Made by a program: the position numbers and the translations under genes. This document shows positions 1 to 8,546 of a stretch of DNA of 64,000 nt, piece after piece (the stretch's first letter is position 1; every line of letters begins with the position of its first letter). Origin of the DNA: Trinickia acidisoli (GTDB taxonomy: Bacteria; Pseudomonadota; Gammaproteobacteria; Burkholderiales; Burkholderiaceae); assembly GCF_017315725.1 (NCBI RefSeq), contig NZ_JAFLRG010000002.1:1240001-1304000 (forward strand). Direction: 5' to 3'. The notes below the pieces were generated by a model, which had not been told where the DNA came from, did not search any database, and was given only the letters and a program-made list of their open reading frames with translations.

Positions 1-359
1 ATGAGCTTGCGATAGAACGACACATCCTCCTTCTCGTCGAAGCGAATCTCGTCGCGGCCCATCAGCCGCAGCGATTTGCCGGCGCGAATCGCTGCCAGGC
101 GCGGCGCGATCAGATCGGGATCGATCGCGTCGGGCAAATGGCCTTCGAGCCCGAGCAGCACTGCCTTGTCGGTGCCATGGCCTTTTCCCGTGGCGCCGAG
201 CGATCCGTAGAGTTCGACTTTGATGCGGCGCACGTAGGCAAGCAGATTGGCGTCTTCCACGTGCGAGACGAAACCGCAGGCGGCAATCATCGGCCCGACC
301 GTATGGGAGCTCGACGGGCCGATGCCGATCTTGAACAAATCGAAGATGCTGACGTTCAT
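1..359 (-). CDS. sdaA: L-serine dehydratase, N-terminal part (gene runs off the window start)
   Basis: The gene is cut by the left edge, so only about the first 119 residues are present, starting at the ATG whose complement is 357-359. The N-terminus MNVSIFDLFKIGIGPSSSHT is the signature opening of single-chain iron-sulfur L-serine ammonia-lyases, which convert L-serine to pyruvate and ammonia in the cytoplasm. The GPSSSHTVGPM block belongs to the beta-type domain; the Fe-S cysteines of the C-terminal half lie outside the window. It sits next to a choline transport operon. This fits the route choline, glycine betaine, sarcosine, glycine, serine, pyruvate, but the link is inferred from context only. 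Confidence 0.93.
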   Translation of the reverse strand, partial: MNVSIFDLFKIGIGPSSSHTVGPMIAACGFVSHVEDANLLAYVRRIKVELYGSLGATGKGHGTDKAVLLGLEGHLPDAIDPDLIAPRLAAIRAGKSLRLMGRDEIRFDEKEDVSFYRKL

Positions 360-515
360 GGGGCTGCCTTGCGATGAGTATCGTTGGGAGGGTGGATCGA
401 CAGTTTGCGAACCACCGCGCTTGGACGTCAGTACACCAAAGCGTAAAATCCGCCGATAGAACAAAAGCGGCATCGCCGTGGGATGCCGTCGCCACACGCC
501 CTCAATTCCTCGCAC

Positions 516-1586
516 ATGAACGCTGCCGATCCGTCACCGCTGGTTTCCACTGCCTCGCGCGAGCGCATCCGCTTCGGGATCGTGCTGCTGCCGAACTTCA
601 CGCTGACGGCGTTTTCCGGCTTCGTCGATATGCTGCGGCTGTCGGCCGACGACAGCGATTTCAGCAAGCCCGTGCGGTGCGCCTGGAGCGTTGTCGGCAA
701 AACCCTCGCGCCCGTGCGCGCGAGCTGCGGCATTCAAATCACGCCGTGGGAAACGTTCGACGAAGCCGAACCGTTCGACTACGTGGTCGTCGTGGGCGGG
801 CTACTGCACTCGGGCCCTCAGTCCGACGACGAGACGCTCGCCTTCATCCGCCGCGCCGCAAGCGGCAGCGCGACGATCGTCGGCATCTGCACGGGCGTGT
901 TCTCGCTGATGCGCGCGGGCGTGCTCGACGGCCATCGCATCTGCGTAAGCTGGTTTCACTACTGGGATTTCATCGAACGCTTTCCGTCGGCAAATGCCGA
1001 GATGCTCGTGGCGGATCGTCTCTTCGTGATCGACCGCCGCCGCATTACGTGTTCGGGCGGGCGGGCATCGATCGACGTCGCCGCCGCCATCCTGCTGCGG
1101 CACTTCGATCATTCGACGGTGCAAAAGGCGCTGCGGATCCTACTCGTCGACGAAATGCAGAAGGGCAACGCGCCGCAGCCGCATCCGCCTGGGCTCGAGC
1201 CCGCAACGCATCCGAAAATCAAGCGCGCGATCTTGCTGATGGAACAGCATGTCGGGCGCGCGCTGCCGCTTGACGAGCTCGCTTGCAAACTCGATCTTTC
1301 GCCGCGTCAGCTCGAGCGGCTGTTCAAAGCGCAGACGGGCAAGACGCCGCAGACGTTCGCCAAGCACGTACGGCTGCGCACGGCCGCATGGCTGTTGACG
1401 AGCTCGGATAGAACCGTCGCCGACATTGCGTCGAGTTGCGGCTTCTCCGATGCCTCGCACCTGGGCCGGGAATTTCGCAAGCAGTACGGCATGCCGCCGA
1501 TTGCGTTTCGCGAACAACGTACAGGCGACGAGTCAGACGATAAGGAGTGCGAAACATATTTCGCCGCATCGGGTGCGACGTTCTGA
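516..1586 (+). CDS. GlxA-family transcriptional regulator (DJ-1/PfpI domain plus AraC helix-turn-helix)
   Basis: This 356-residue protein has an N-terminal class I amidotransferase-like (DJ-1/PfpI) sensor domain, roughly residues 15-190, followed by an AraC/XylS DNA-binding domain in the last 100 residues. The nucleophile-elbow-like stretch GICTGVFSLMRAG is visible, and the DNA-binding part contains LDLSPRQLERLFKAQTGKTP and a second helix-turn-helix around ADIASSCGFSDASHLGREF. Family members commonly control choline, carnitine, glycine betaine or arginine catabolism. The ATG at 516 was preferred to the in-frame ATG at 483 because the extra residues look unconserved. It is divergent from sdaA and convergent with the choline operon, so its target may be either. 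Confidence 0.9.
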   Translation: MNAADPSPLVSTASRERIRFGIVLLPNFTLTAFSGFVDMLRLSADDSDFSKPVRCAWSVVGKTLAPVRASCGIQITPWETFDEAEPFDYVVVVGGLLHSGPQSDDETLAFIRRAASGSATIVGICTGVFSLMRAGVLDGHRICVSWFHYWDFIERFPSANAEMLVADRLFVIDRRRITCSGGRASIDVAAAILLRHFDHSTVQKALRILLVDEMQKGNAPQPHPPGLEPATHPKIKRAILLMEQHVGRALPLDELACKLDLSPRQLERLFKAQTGKTPQTFAKHVRLRTAAWLLTSSDRTVADIASSCGFSDASHLGREFRKQYGMPPIAFREQRTGDESDDKECETYFAASGATF

Positions 1587-1619
1587 GCATCCGATGCATG
1601 CGTTGCGCCCCGAATCGGA

Positions 1620-1641
1620 AAACCCCGATCACCCGGGGTTT
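1620..1641. terminator. Hairpin between convergent glxA-type and choX genes
   Basis: AAACCCC (1620-1626) and GGGGTTT (1635-1641) form a 7-bp stem with an 8-nt loop. A-rich and T-rich ends are available on both strands, so it may serve the convergent genes ending at 1586 and 1685. The stem is short, so confidence is moderate. Confidence 0.5.
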
Positions 1642-1684
1642 CGCAAGACATCACCCGCACGCGGCGGGTATCGATTTCACAGCC

Positions 1685-2635
1685 TCAATGCGAAGCGATA
1701 TACGACTTCACCGCGGTGAGCCCGTCTTTGCCATCGAACGTCGTGACACCCGCCAGCCACTTGTCGAGCACCTGCGGGTTCTGCTTCAGCCACGCGGTCG
1801 CGGCCTTGTTCGGGTCTTCCTTGTTCATGATCGGCATCATCACGTGATTTTCGATGTCGGTCGTGAAATGCAGATTCGACACGAGCTTCGCGGCATTCGG
1901 GCAGCGCGCGGCGTAATCGGGCGGCGTCGCCGTAAAAACCTTGGCCTCGCCATAATTCGGGCCGAACACCGAATCGCCGCCGCTCAGATAATCGATCTTC
2001 ATCTGCACGTTCATCGGATGCGGCTCCCAGCCGAGGAACACGATCCATTGCTTATCGCGGATGGCCCTGTTCACTTGCACGAGCATGCCGGCCTCGCTCG
2101 ACTCGACGAGCTTGAATTTGCCGAGGCCGAATTGATTGCCGTCGATCATCTTCTCGATCAGCGCATTGCCGTCGTTGCCGGGCTCGATGCCGTAGATCCG
2201 GCCGCCGAGCTTGTCGGCATACTTCTGAATGTCGGCAAACGTTTTGAGGCCGCCGTTGTAGACGTAATCGGGCACGGCCAGCGTGTATTTCGCGCCGGTC
2301 AGGTTAGGCGTGCCGAGCACTTCGATCTGCTTGGCCTTGACGAACGGCTCGATCATCGGGTCCATCGTCGGCGACCAATAGCCGAGAAATACGTCGATTT
2401 GCTTGCTCTTGATGCCGGCGAACGTGATGGGCACCGACGCGATCGTTTTCGTCGGGTTGTAGCCGAGCCCCTCGAAGACGGCCGAAGCGAGGCCCGTCGT
2501 GGCCGCGATGTCGGTCCAGCCGACGTCGGCGAAACGCACGTTGCGGCACACCGCCGAATCCGAGGCATACGCGCTCGTCGTTACCAGGGCCGCGGCCGCC
2601 AAGGCCCAACCTGCTTTCATCAAGCATTGCTTCAT
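1685..2635 (-). CDS. choX: Choline ABC transporter periplasmic binding protein ChoX
   Basis: The 316-residue protein has a cleavable signal peptide (MKQCLMKAGWALAAAALV, cleavage near AYA-SD) and the OpuAC/ProX-like fold. Typical ChoX stretches are VRFADVGWTDIAATTGLASAVFEGLGY, the ligand-loop segment FLGYWSPTMDP, and FLGWEPHPMN, which carry aromatic cage residues. It binds choline in the periplasm and delivers it to ChoW/ChoV. The start at 2635 is supported by a GGAGGAG ribosome site just upstream. It is the last gene of the choV-choW-araC-choX unit, 93 bp after the regulator gene. Confidence 0.93.
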   Translation of the reverse strand: MKQCLMKAGWALAAAALVTTSAYASDSAVCRNVRFADVGWTDIAATTGLASAVFEGLGYNPTKTIASVPITFAGIKSKQIDVFLGYWSPTMDPMIEPFVKAKQIEVLGTPNLTGAKYTLAVPDYVYNGGLKTFADIQKYADKLGGRIYGIEPGNDGNALIEKMIDGNQFGLGKFKLVESSEAGMLVQVNRAIRDKQWIVFLGWEPHPMNVQMKIDYLSGGDSVFGPNYGEAKVFTATPPDYAARCPNAAKLVSNLHFTTDIENHVMMPIMNKEDPNKAATAWLKQNPQVLDKWLAGVTTFDGKDGLTAVKSYIASH

Positions 2636-2728
2636 TAGACGCTCCTCCATTCGTACAGTTATATCGGCTTATCGCCGTTTTTCGGATACATCGATACTTC
2701 GTAAGGACTCCTAAATATCCTCATCGAA

Positions 2729-3715
2729 TCAATTCGCTTGGCGGCGTTCCCGGCTAGGCGCATAGCCGAACTGCGCGCGATAGGCTTTGCTGAAGTGGCA
2801 CGGCGACTGGAAGCCGCAGACCGCCGTCACCCGTGCGATCGACGCATCGGTCGTGCGCAGCAGGTCGCGTGCGCGACGCAACCGCAACGAGAGGTAGTAG
2901 TGAGTGGGCGACACCTCGAGGTACACCTTGAACATCCGCTGCAAGTGCCGTTGCGACAATCGAACGAGCCGCGCGAGCTCCTCGAGCGATAGCGGCTCCT
3001 CGATGTTCGCCTCCATGAGCCGCACGACTTCGATGAGTTCCGCGCGCGAGAACCCGATGCGAGCATCGACCGGAATCGGTTGATGATCGGAAGCGCTGCG
3101 AATGCGCTCCAGGATGAACTGCGCCGATACTTGTGCGGCAAGGTTGCGGCCGTGCCGTTCGCCGACGAGGTGCAGCATCAAATCGAGCGGCGCCGTGCCC
3201 CCCGTGCAAGTCATGCGATCGCGATCGATGACGAACAACTCGTCCCGGAACTTCACGCGCGGAAATTCGGCATGCAACGCCGACATGTCTTCCCAATGCA
3301 CGGTACAGCGATAGTCGTCGAGCAACCCCGCGCTCATGAGTGCGTAGGCGCCCGTGCAGATCGCGCCAAGCTGAACGCCGCGTTCGCCCAGGTCGGCCAG
3401 CAGCGCCTTCACGTTCGCGTCGACGACGCTGCGGATTTGCGTGCCGCCGCAAACGATGAGGGCATCGGGAATGCCGACTTCCTCGAGCGTTCTCGTCGGC
3501 GTGACGGTGACGCCGTTGCTGGCCCGCACCGGCACGCCGTCGGCCGATACGACGGACCAGCGGTAGTGCGTCGCGCGGCCGACATAGTTCGTCATCCTAA
3601 GCACCTCGACAGCGCTCGTGAATGCGATCATCGAGAAATTCGGAAGCGTCAGAAACCCGAAATGCACGGGCATCGACGGAACGGCTTCTGGCTGCATCAC
3701 GGTGGCCGACGTCAT
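2729..3715 (-). CDS. GlxA/GbdR-type AraC regulator embedded in the choline transport operon
   Basis: This 328-residue protein has a DJ-1/PfpI-like N-terminal domain (FGFLTLPNFSMIAFTSAVEVLRM, elbow GAICTGAYALMSAG) and a C-terminal AraC domain (LVRLSQRHLQRMFKVYLEVSP, then VTAVCGFQSPCHFSKAYRAQFGYAP). It resembles GbdR, the glycine-betaine-responsive activator of choline and betaine catabolism, and more generally the GlxA family. Only 16 bp separate it from choW, so it is probably co-transcribed with the transporter it may regulate. The assignment to GbdR rests on family resemblance and context; carnitine-responsive CdhR is an alternative. Confidence 0.88.
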   Translation of the reverse strand: MTSATVMQPEAVPSMPVHFGFLTLPNFSMIAFTSAVEVLRMTNYVGRATHYRWSVVSADGVPVRASNGVTVTPTRTLEEVGIPDALIVCGGTQIRSVVDANVKALLADLGERGVQLGAICTGAYALMSAGLLDDYRCTVHWEDMSALHAEFPRVKFRDELFVIDRDRMTCTGGTAPLDLMLHLVGERHGRNLAAQVSAQFILERIRSASDHQPIPVDARIGFSRAELIEVVRLMEANIEEPLSLEELARLVRLSQRHLQRMFKVYLEVSPTHYYLSLRLRRARDLLRTTDASIARVTAVCGFQSPCHFSKAYRAQFGYAPSRERRQAN

Positions 3716-3731
3716 GCTTGCCTCGCCTCGC

Positions 3732-4640
3732 TCAGCTTTGCGTAACGGGTTGCTGGGCGTTCGCGCGCAGCCGCATTACGCTGCGCAGGCCTTGGAAGCG
3801 CGGCGCGACGGCCGTGCCCGGCGTGCGACCGAAGCTTTCCGTGATCCGGTCGAGAATGATCGCGAGCAGCACGACGGACAAGCCGCTTTCGAAGCCTAGG
3901 CCGATATCCAGCCGTTGAATGCTGGCAAGCACGTCGTTGCCCAGGCCGCCCGCGCCGACCATCGACGCGATGATCACCATCGAGAGCGCCATCATGATCG
4001 TCTGGTTGACGCCCTGCATGATCGAAGGCAGGGCATTGGGAAACTGCACCTTGTAGAGCAACTGCCAAGGCGTGCAGCCGAAGGCCTGCCCCGCTTCGAC
4101 GATCTCGCGATTGACATGCCGAATGCCGAGGCTCGTGAGACGCACCGCGGGCGGCATCGCGAACACGACGGTCGACAAGATCCCCGGCACGCGACCGAGG
4201 CCGAACAGCATGGCCGCCGGAATCAGATAGACGAATGCGGGCATCGTCTGCATCAAGTCGAGGATCGGGCGCACGACGAGTGCGACGTGTTTGTTCTTCG
4301 CCGTCCAAATGCCCAGCGGGATGCCGAACACGAGACTGATCAGCGTGGATGACAACGTCAACCCGAGCGTGATGACGGTTTGATCCCAAAAGCCGGTCGC
4401 GTAGATCAACAGCAGCGAAAGCGTCGTGAACAACGCAAAGCGCCAGCCGATGCGCCAAAGCCCCACGCCGATAAAGAACGCCATCAGCGCCCACATCGGG
4501 ACCGCTTGCAGGCCGTGCTCGACGAGCCCGGCGAGACTGTCGATCGCGCGCCCGATCATGTCGAACGCGTGGCTGTCGTGATCGAGCAGATAGTGGACGG
4601 ATTGATCGACCCAACTGCCGAGTGGAATGAGTTCAGACAT
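3732..4640 (-). CDS. choW: Choline ABC transporter permease ChoW
   Basis: The 302-residue membrane protein has the ProW/OpuAB permease architecture, with several transmembrane helices and the cytoplasmic EAA-type loop that contacts the ATPase around EAGQAFGCTPWQLLYKVQFPNALP. The motif GVNQTIMMALSMVIIASMVGAGGLG is characteristic of betaine and choline permeases. The ATG at 4640 overlaps the end of choV by 8 bp (ATGTCTGA), which indicates translational coupling. An in-frame upstream start at 4682 would add residues overlapping choV and was rejected. It acts in the inner membrane with ChoV and ChoX. Confidence 0.94.
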   Translation of the reverse strand: MSELIPLGSWVDQSVHYLLDHDSHAFDMIGRAIDSLAGLVEHGLQAVPMWALMAFFIGVGLWRIGWRFALFTTLSLLLIYATGFWDQTVITLGLTLSSTLISLVFGIPLGIWTAKNKHVALVVRPILDLMQTMPAFVYLIPAAMLFGLGRVPGILSTVVFAMPPAVRLTSLGIRHVNREIVEAGQAFGCTPWQLLYKVQFPNALPSIMQGVNQTIMMALSMVIIASMVGAGGLGNDVLASIQRLDIGLGFESGLSVVLLAIILDRITESFGRTPGTAVAPRFQGLRSVMRLRANAQQPVTQS

Positions 4641-5802
4641 GGGAGCCTCGCGTACGCGTGATGGCTTGAAGAACGACGGCACGATCGACCGAGCCGCAAT
4701 AGCAGCCGTCGTCGTCGACGACGGGCAGTGCGCGCGGATGCGCCACGACGCGCGAGACGACCTGTTCGAGCGTCGCGCTGCGCGCGATGCATTCGATTTG
4801 CGCGAGGCTCGGCGTGCCGCCGCCCAGCGCGTCGCGCGTCACGAAGCCGCGAATCTTGCGCTCGCCGTCGAGCACGAAGGCATATTCGGCGCTGCCGTTC
4901 AGCGACGCGGCGACGCCCGCCGCATCGAGCTCGCGCACGAGCGGCACGGCATCGGTCTGCATCAGGTCGCCGGCCGTCAAGTAGCGGCTCGTATCGACGC
5001 CTTCGAAGAAGGCGCGCACGTAATCGTTCGCAGGACGGCTGATGATTTCCTGCGGCGTACCGAGCTGCACGACGCAGCCCCCTTCCATGATCGCGATGCG
5101 GTTGCCGATTCTGAGCGCCTCTTCGAGATCGTGCGAGACGAACATGATCGTGCGGCGCTGTTCCTTCTGAAGCTGCAGCAGCACGTTTTGCATTTCCTTG
5201 CGCTTGAGCGGATCGAGCGCGGAAAATGCTTCGTCCATGATCATCAGCGAAGGGTTGACGGTCAGCGCGCGTGCGAGGCCGACGCGCTGCTGCATGCCGC
5301 CCGAGAGCTCGGCGGGCAGCTTGTGCGCGAACGGCGCGAGCCCCACTTGCTCGAGCACCGACATCGCTCGAGCCTCGCGCGTCTTGCGCGCGACGCCGGC
5401 CACTTCGAGACCGAAGGCTGCGTTCGAGAGCACGGTGCGCTGCGGCATCAGCGCAAACGACTGGAACACCATGCTCATGTCCGTTCGGCGCAGCGCAGTC
5501 AGCTCGCTGCGCCGCGCCGCAACAACGTCGCGCCCGTCGATCAGCACTTTGCCGGCCGTCGGATCGACGAGCCGATTGATCAGTCGAATCAACGTGGACT
5601 TGCCGGAGCCGGAGAGCCCCATCAAGACGAATATTTCGCCCTCCTGAACGTCGAACGAAACATCGTGCACGCCGACGATCTGGCCCGTGCGAGCGAATAT
5701 CTCGTCCTTCGTCGCGCCGGCGGCCAGCATGTCGAGCGCCTGCTTGGGGTTCGTGCCGAACACCTTGCACAGCCCCTGCACCATCACCTTCGGTGAACTC
5801 AT
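4633..5802 (-). CDS. choV: Choline ABC transporter ATP-binding subunit ChoV
   Basis: The 389-residue ATPase has Walker A GLSGSGKST near residues 62-70, the signature LSGGMQQRVGLAR, Walker B LMIMDEAFSALDP, and a C-terminal regulatory region resembling a CBS pair (from about residue 275), as in ProV/OpuAA. The N-terminal segment FGTNPKQALDMLAAGATKDEIFARTG is typical of choline and betaine ATPases. The ATG at 5802 has an AAGGAG ribosome site upstream. The frame stays open as far as 6381, but the extra N-terminal sequence is Arg-rich and not family-like. It is the first gene of the choV-choW-araC-choX operon. Confidence 0.94.
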   Translation of the reverse strand: MSSPKVMVQGLCKVFGTNPKQALDMLAAGATKDEIFARTGQIVGVHDVSFDVQEGEIFVLMGLSGSGKSTLIRLINRLVDPTAGKVLIDGRDVVAARRSELTALRRTDMSMVFQSFALMPQRTVLSNAAFGLEVAGVARKTREARAMSVLEQVGLAPFAHKLPAELSGGMQQRVGLARALTVNPSLMIMDEAFSALDPLKRKEMQNVLLQLQKEQRRTIMFVSHDLEEALRIGNRIAIMEGGCVVQLGTPQEIISRPANDYVRAFFEGVDTSRYLTAGDLMQTDAVPLVRELDAAGVAASLNGSAEYAFVLDGERKIRGFVTRDALGGGTPSLAQIECIARSATLEQVVSRVVAHPRALPVVDDDGCYCGSVDRAVVLQAITRTRGSHV

Positions 5803-6152
5803 TTCTTCCGTCTCCTTGCGGCAGGCCGACGCCTGCACAGTCTGCCTACATAGTTGCCAGAAAAAGCGCGGGGTAGCCGACGAATTCCGACGCACGCTTG
5901 CGAAAATGCGACACAGGCGCCACCGCCCATCCGCCCCTTCATCCCTGCAAGCGCCGTAGGATAAGGCGCTTCGTGTCGATTGCAATCTCCGCATGCGAGA
6001 GGCATGTCGCGAAACGACAGATCCGCGTCCGAAACAGCGTGCGCATTGCGCATATCGGTTGGCAATACTCAGCGCAATCAGATCCGTACCCGATTGGAGC
6101 CCGGGCAAGCAAGCTGACCAAGATCGATTACAACGACGACGACGGAGCGCAC
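5803..6152. other. 350-bp divergent intergenic region (choV / TorF-type gene)
   Basis: It must hold the divergent promoters of the choline operon and of the outer-membrane protein gene. I saw a 15-bp palindrome TGTCG-N5-CGACA at 6005-6019 and no convincing operator or terminator. Confidence 0.5.
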
Positions 6153-7097
6153 ATGAGTCAACGCAAGACCCCGCCACGCCTATCGACCGCCGCTCTCGGC
6201 GGCGCGGCGCTATTGATCGGATCCCTGCATGCGCCGGCTGCGCTTGCGCAAACAACCGACGCGAACAGCGCGAATACAAGCGCGCCGAGCGCCGTAACGG
6301 CGGCGCCCGCCGATCCCGCCTCATCGGCGGCAAGCACGGCGCCGGCAACACTCGCGGCGACGCCCGCAGCGCCCGCCGCATCCCCCTTCATGGCCAACGT
6401 CACGCTCGCGTCGCAATACGTGTCGCGCGGCTTCCGGCAAACCTGGGGCAAACCCGCCATTCAAGGCGGTTTCGACTACACGCATCCGAGCGGGTTGTTC
6501 GCGGGGACGTGGCTCTCGAGCGTCAGCAGCAAATTCATCGAAGGCGGCACCGCCGAATGGGATTTGTACGGCGGCTACGGCGGAGCGCTCGGCGATCTGT
6601 CGTACACGGGCACGCTCTACTACTACGTGTACCCGGGCGCGCACATGGCGGCAAGCGCGACGAGCTACAACTACGGCGAGTTCGTGACGGCGCTGACCTA
6701 CAAGTGGTTCACGGCCAAGTATTGGCTGACGTACACGCCGAATTACTTCGGCTACGACAGCCAGTCGCTCGGCATCGGCAGCGGCAAGAACAGCCGCGGC
6801 TCGGGCTACCTCGATCTCAATACGAACATCGACCTCACTCACGGCTTCTCGCTGCTGTTGCACTACGGCTGGGAACGCGTGCAGAACTTCTCGGCCTATA
6901 ACTGGCAAGACGCGAAGGTGGCCGTCTCGAAGACGTTCGACGGCGGCTGGACGCTGACGGGCGCGATAACGAAAGGCTGGGGCGCGACCAACGTCTACGA
7001 TCGCTATACGACGGGCGCACCCGATTCGTCGGGCAACATCGCCGTATCGAACCCGCTGCAAACGACGTTCTTCGCAACGATCACCAAGGTGTTTTGA
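6153..7097 (+). CDS. TorF-family putative porin (gcw_chp type)
   Basis: The 314-residue protein has an N-terminal signal peptide ending near AALAQTTD. A low-complexity Ala/Ser/Thr/Pro linker of about 60 residues follows, then a beta-barrel domain beginning MANVTLASQYVSRGFRQTWGKPAIQGG. The YVSRGFRQ motif and the alternating aromatic strands are typical of the TIGR02001/TorF family of outer-membrane proteins with unknown substrate. It ends in the aromatic residue expected of a barrel (TKVF). The start at 6153 has GGAG upstream. A strong terminator follows at 7152. It is transcribed away from choV, but a choline-related role is not shown. Confidence 0.85.
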   Translation: MSQRKTPPRLSTAALGGAALLIGSLHAPAALAQTTDANSANTSAPSAVTAAPADPASSAASTAPATLAATPAAPAASPFMANVTLASQYVSRGFRQTWGKPAIQGGFDYTHPSGLFAGTWLSSVSSKFIEGGTAEWDLYGGYGGALGDLSYTGTLYYYVYPGAHMAASATSYNYGEFVTALTYKWFTAKYWLTYTPNYFGYDSQSLGIGSGKNSRGSGYLDLNTNIDLTHGFSLLLHYGWERVQNFSAYNWQDAKVAVSKTFDGGWTLTGAITKGWGATNVYDRYTTGAPDSSGNIAVSNPLQTTFFATITKVF

Positions 7098-7151
7098 AGG
7101 GCCTAGGTTCTGGGCTAGGTCCGGCGCATGCCGCCCCCCGAGAGCGGCGCC

Positions 7152-7191
7152 GGACGGCGTCTGCGTAGCTCGACGCCGTCCGCTTTCGTTT
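7152..7191 (+). terminator. Rho-independent terminator after the TorF-type gene
   Basis: A perfect 10-bp stem, GGACGGCGTC (7152-7161) with GACGCCGTCC (7172-7181), encloses a 10-nt loop and is followed by GCTTTCGTTT. Confidence 0.85.
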
Positions 7192-7305
7192 CATGACAGA
7201 ATGGCCGCGTCTTGTCACCTGCCGATACGCGACATGCCATGTCTGACGCGCTGTGCTCCGAAGCGGCGGCCGATCATGCGCTGCGCTGCGCTTCGTGAAG
7301 TCACT

Positions 7306-8100
7306 ATGTCGAGCACCCTTCTCCAATCGATGCTACGCGGGCGGCCTCGCCGCTCGTTCGTTCTCGCGGCTTGCGCGGCCGTCTTCGCGGCCGGTTGCTC
7401 CGTGCTCGCCGCGGCCGACCCCAATGCGCTTTGGCAAATCGTCAATTTCAATTGCGTACCCGCGGCGCACACGACGGGCAAGGCGGGCATCTGCGCGAGC
7501 GTCGATCTGCAAGGGCGCTACGCACTGCTGCACGATCGAGACGGTGTGGCCCAGCATCTGTTGATTCCGACCGATCGAATCTCAGGCATCGAAAGCCCGC
7601 TGCTGCTGGCGCCGGACGCGCCCAATTACTGGGCCGATGCATGGGATGCGCGCCGTTATGTCGAAGCCTCGTTGAACAAGGCGGGACGCGCAACGCTTGC
7701 CGACGATGAGATTGGATTGGAAATCAACTCGGCAATGCGCCGCTCGCAAGAACAACTGCATATCCATATCGACTGCATGCGCGCCGACGCCGCGTCCGCG
7801 CTCGCCCGACATCGAAGCGATCCGCCGCGCGTGTGGCGTTGGGACACGATCGATGGCGCGCGCTATCGCATCATGCGCATCCCTGGGCCCACCTTCGATT
7901 TCAATCCGTTCGACATCGTCGCGGGCGGCAAAACGAGTCCCGACATCATGGCGTCGCAGACGATTTTCGTGACGGGCGCCGGGCCATCGGCCACGGACGC
8001 AGGCTGGCTCATTCTCAACAGCAGCCTCGATACCCACGGCGGGACGGGTTCCGCCGAAACGCTGCTCGATCATCGTTGCGCGGCGGCGGAAGCGTCGTAG
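7306..8100 (+). CDS. cdh: CDP-diacylglycerol diphosphatase
   Basis: The 264-residue protein matches the Cdh family, which hydrolyses CDP-diacylglycerol to phosphatidate and CMP at the inner membrane. It has a hydrophobic signal/anchor (RRSFVLAACAAVFAAGCSVLAA, with a lipobox-like AAGC). The characteristic histidine-triad-like segment is EQLHIHIDCMR. The opening LWQIVNFNCVPAAH and the closing LNSSLDTHGGTGSAETLLDHRC are also family-typical. The ATG at 7306 was chosen because it places the signal peptide at the N-terminus; upstream in-frame codons encode Cys/Arg-rich sequence. It stands alone between the terminator at 7152 and the hip operators. Confidence 0.9.
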   Translation: MSSTLLQSMLRGRPRRSFVLAACAAVFAAGCSVLAAADPNALWQIVNFNCVPAAHTTGKAGICASVDLQGRYALLHDRDGVAQHLLIPTDRISGIESPLLLAPDAPNYWADAWDARRYVEASLNKAGRATLADDEIGLEINSAMRRSQEQLHIHIDCMRADAASALARHRSDPPRVWRWDTIDGARYRIMRIPGPTFDFNPFDIVAGGKTSPDIMASQTIFVTGAGPSATDAGWLILNSSLDTHGGTGSAETLLDHRCAAAEAS

Positions 8101-8136
8101 GCGGCGGTAGGCGCCCGCGGCGAAGAGGCGATCGAA

Positions 8137-8276
8137 TATTCCTGTGACGCATAAATTGTGTTTATGCCCATAGAGAATATTTCACGCATACTCGGTCGCC
8201 GATAAAATATTTCCTATACGAATATTTGTTGTTTATGCCTGTGAGGCATATACTGGCTTTATTCCCCACAGGAATA
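8137..8276. promoter_or_regulatory. Array of five TATNCC-N5-GGNATA palindromes upstream of hipBA
   Basis: The 17-bp sites lie at 8137-8153, 8163-8179, 8208-8224, 8234-8250 and 8260-8276. The last two are perfect: TATGCCTGTGAGGCATA and TATTCCCCACAGGAATA. The first three are degenerate. Three of the four start-to-start intervals are exactly 26 bp and one is 45 bp. The half-sites resemble the E. coli HipB operator (TATCC-N8-GGATA), so HipB is the likely ligand. Confidence 0.85.
8226..8254 (+). promoter_or_regulatory. hipBA promoter
   Basis: TTGTTG at 8226-8231 and TATACT at 8249-8254 are separated by 17 bp. The perfect operator at 8234-8250 fills the spacer, so bound HipB would block RNA polymerase. 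A second perfect operator follows just downstream at 8260. Confidence 0.75.
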
Positions 8277-8282
8277 TCGACG

Positions 8283-8543
8283 ATGATCATCGTGAGCACT
8301 CCATCGCAGCTTGGCGAGGTCCTACTTTCCGCTAGGAAAGCCAAAGGCATGACACAGGCTGAGGCGGCCGCATATCTCGGCGTCGGCCAGCCGCGCTTAT
8401 CGTTGCTCGAAACGACGGCTACCGACTCGCTCTCGCTCGACCAAATGCTCGCCCTTTTTGCGCTATACGGGTTGGAGTTGCAGGTGCATCCGCGCGACGC
8501 CCGCTCCCACCAGGGCGCGGCAGACGACCAGCCGGAGTGGTAA
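8283..8543 (+). CDS. hipB: HipB-like antitoxin / helix-turn-helix repressor
   Basis: The 86-residue protein has a Cro/C1-type helix-turn-helix at about residues 10-62 (LGEVLLSARKAKGMTQAEAA, then LGVGQPRLSLLETTATDSLSLDQMLALFALYGLELQV), like E. coli HipB. It should neutralise HipA and, with HipA, repress the operon through the palindromes immediately upstream. The ATG at 8283 lies just after the last operator. A longer frame from 8226 would translate through the operators and promoter and is unlikely. It is separated from hipA by only 3 bp, so the pair is co-transcribed. Confidence 0.9.
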   Translation: MIIVSTPSQLGEVLLSARKAKGMTQAEAAAYLGVGQPRLSLLETTATDSLSLDQMLALFALYGLELQVHPRDARSHQGAADDQPEW

Positions 8544-8546
8544 CAC

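Noticed and set aside
6005..6019. TGTCG-N5-CGACA palindrome as a choline-regulator operator
   Set aside because: A 5-bp inverted repeat is expected by chance in this GC-rich sequence, and no second copy was seen near the other choline genes.
5803..6381. N-terminal extension of ChoV by about 190 residues
   Set aside because: The extra sequence is Arg/Cys/Ser-rich, unlike any ABC ATPase, and crosses the divergent promoter region and the start of the TorF-type gene. ATG 5802 has a good ribosome site.
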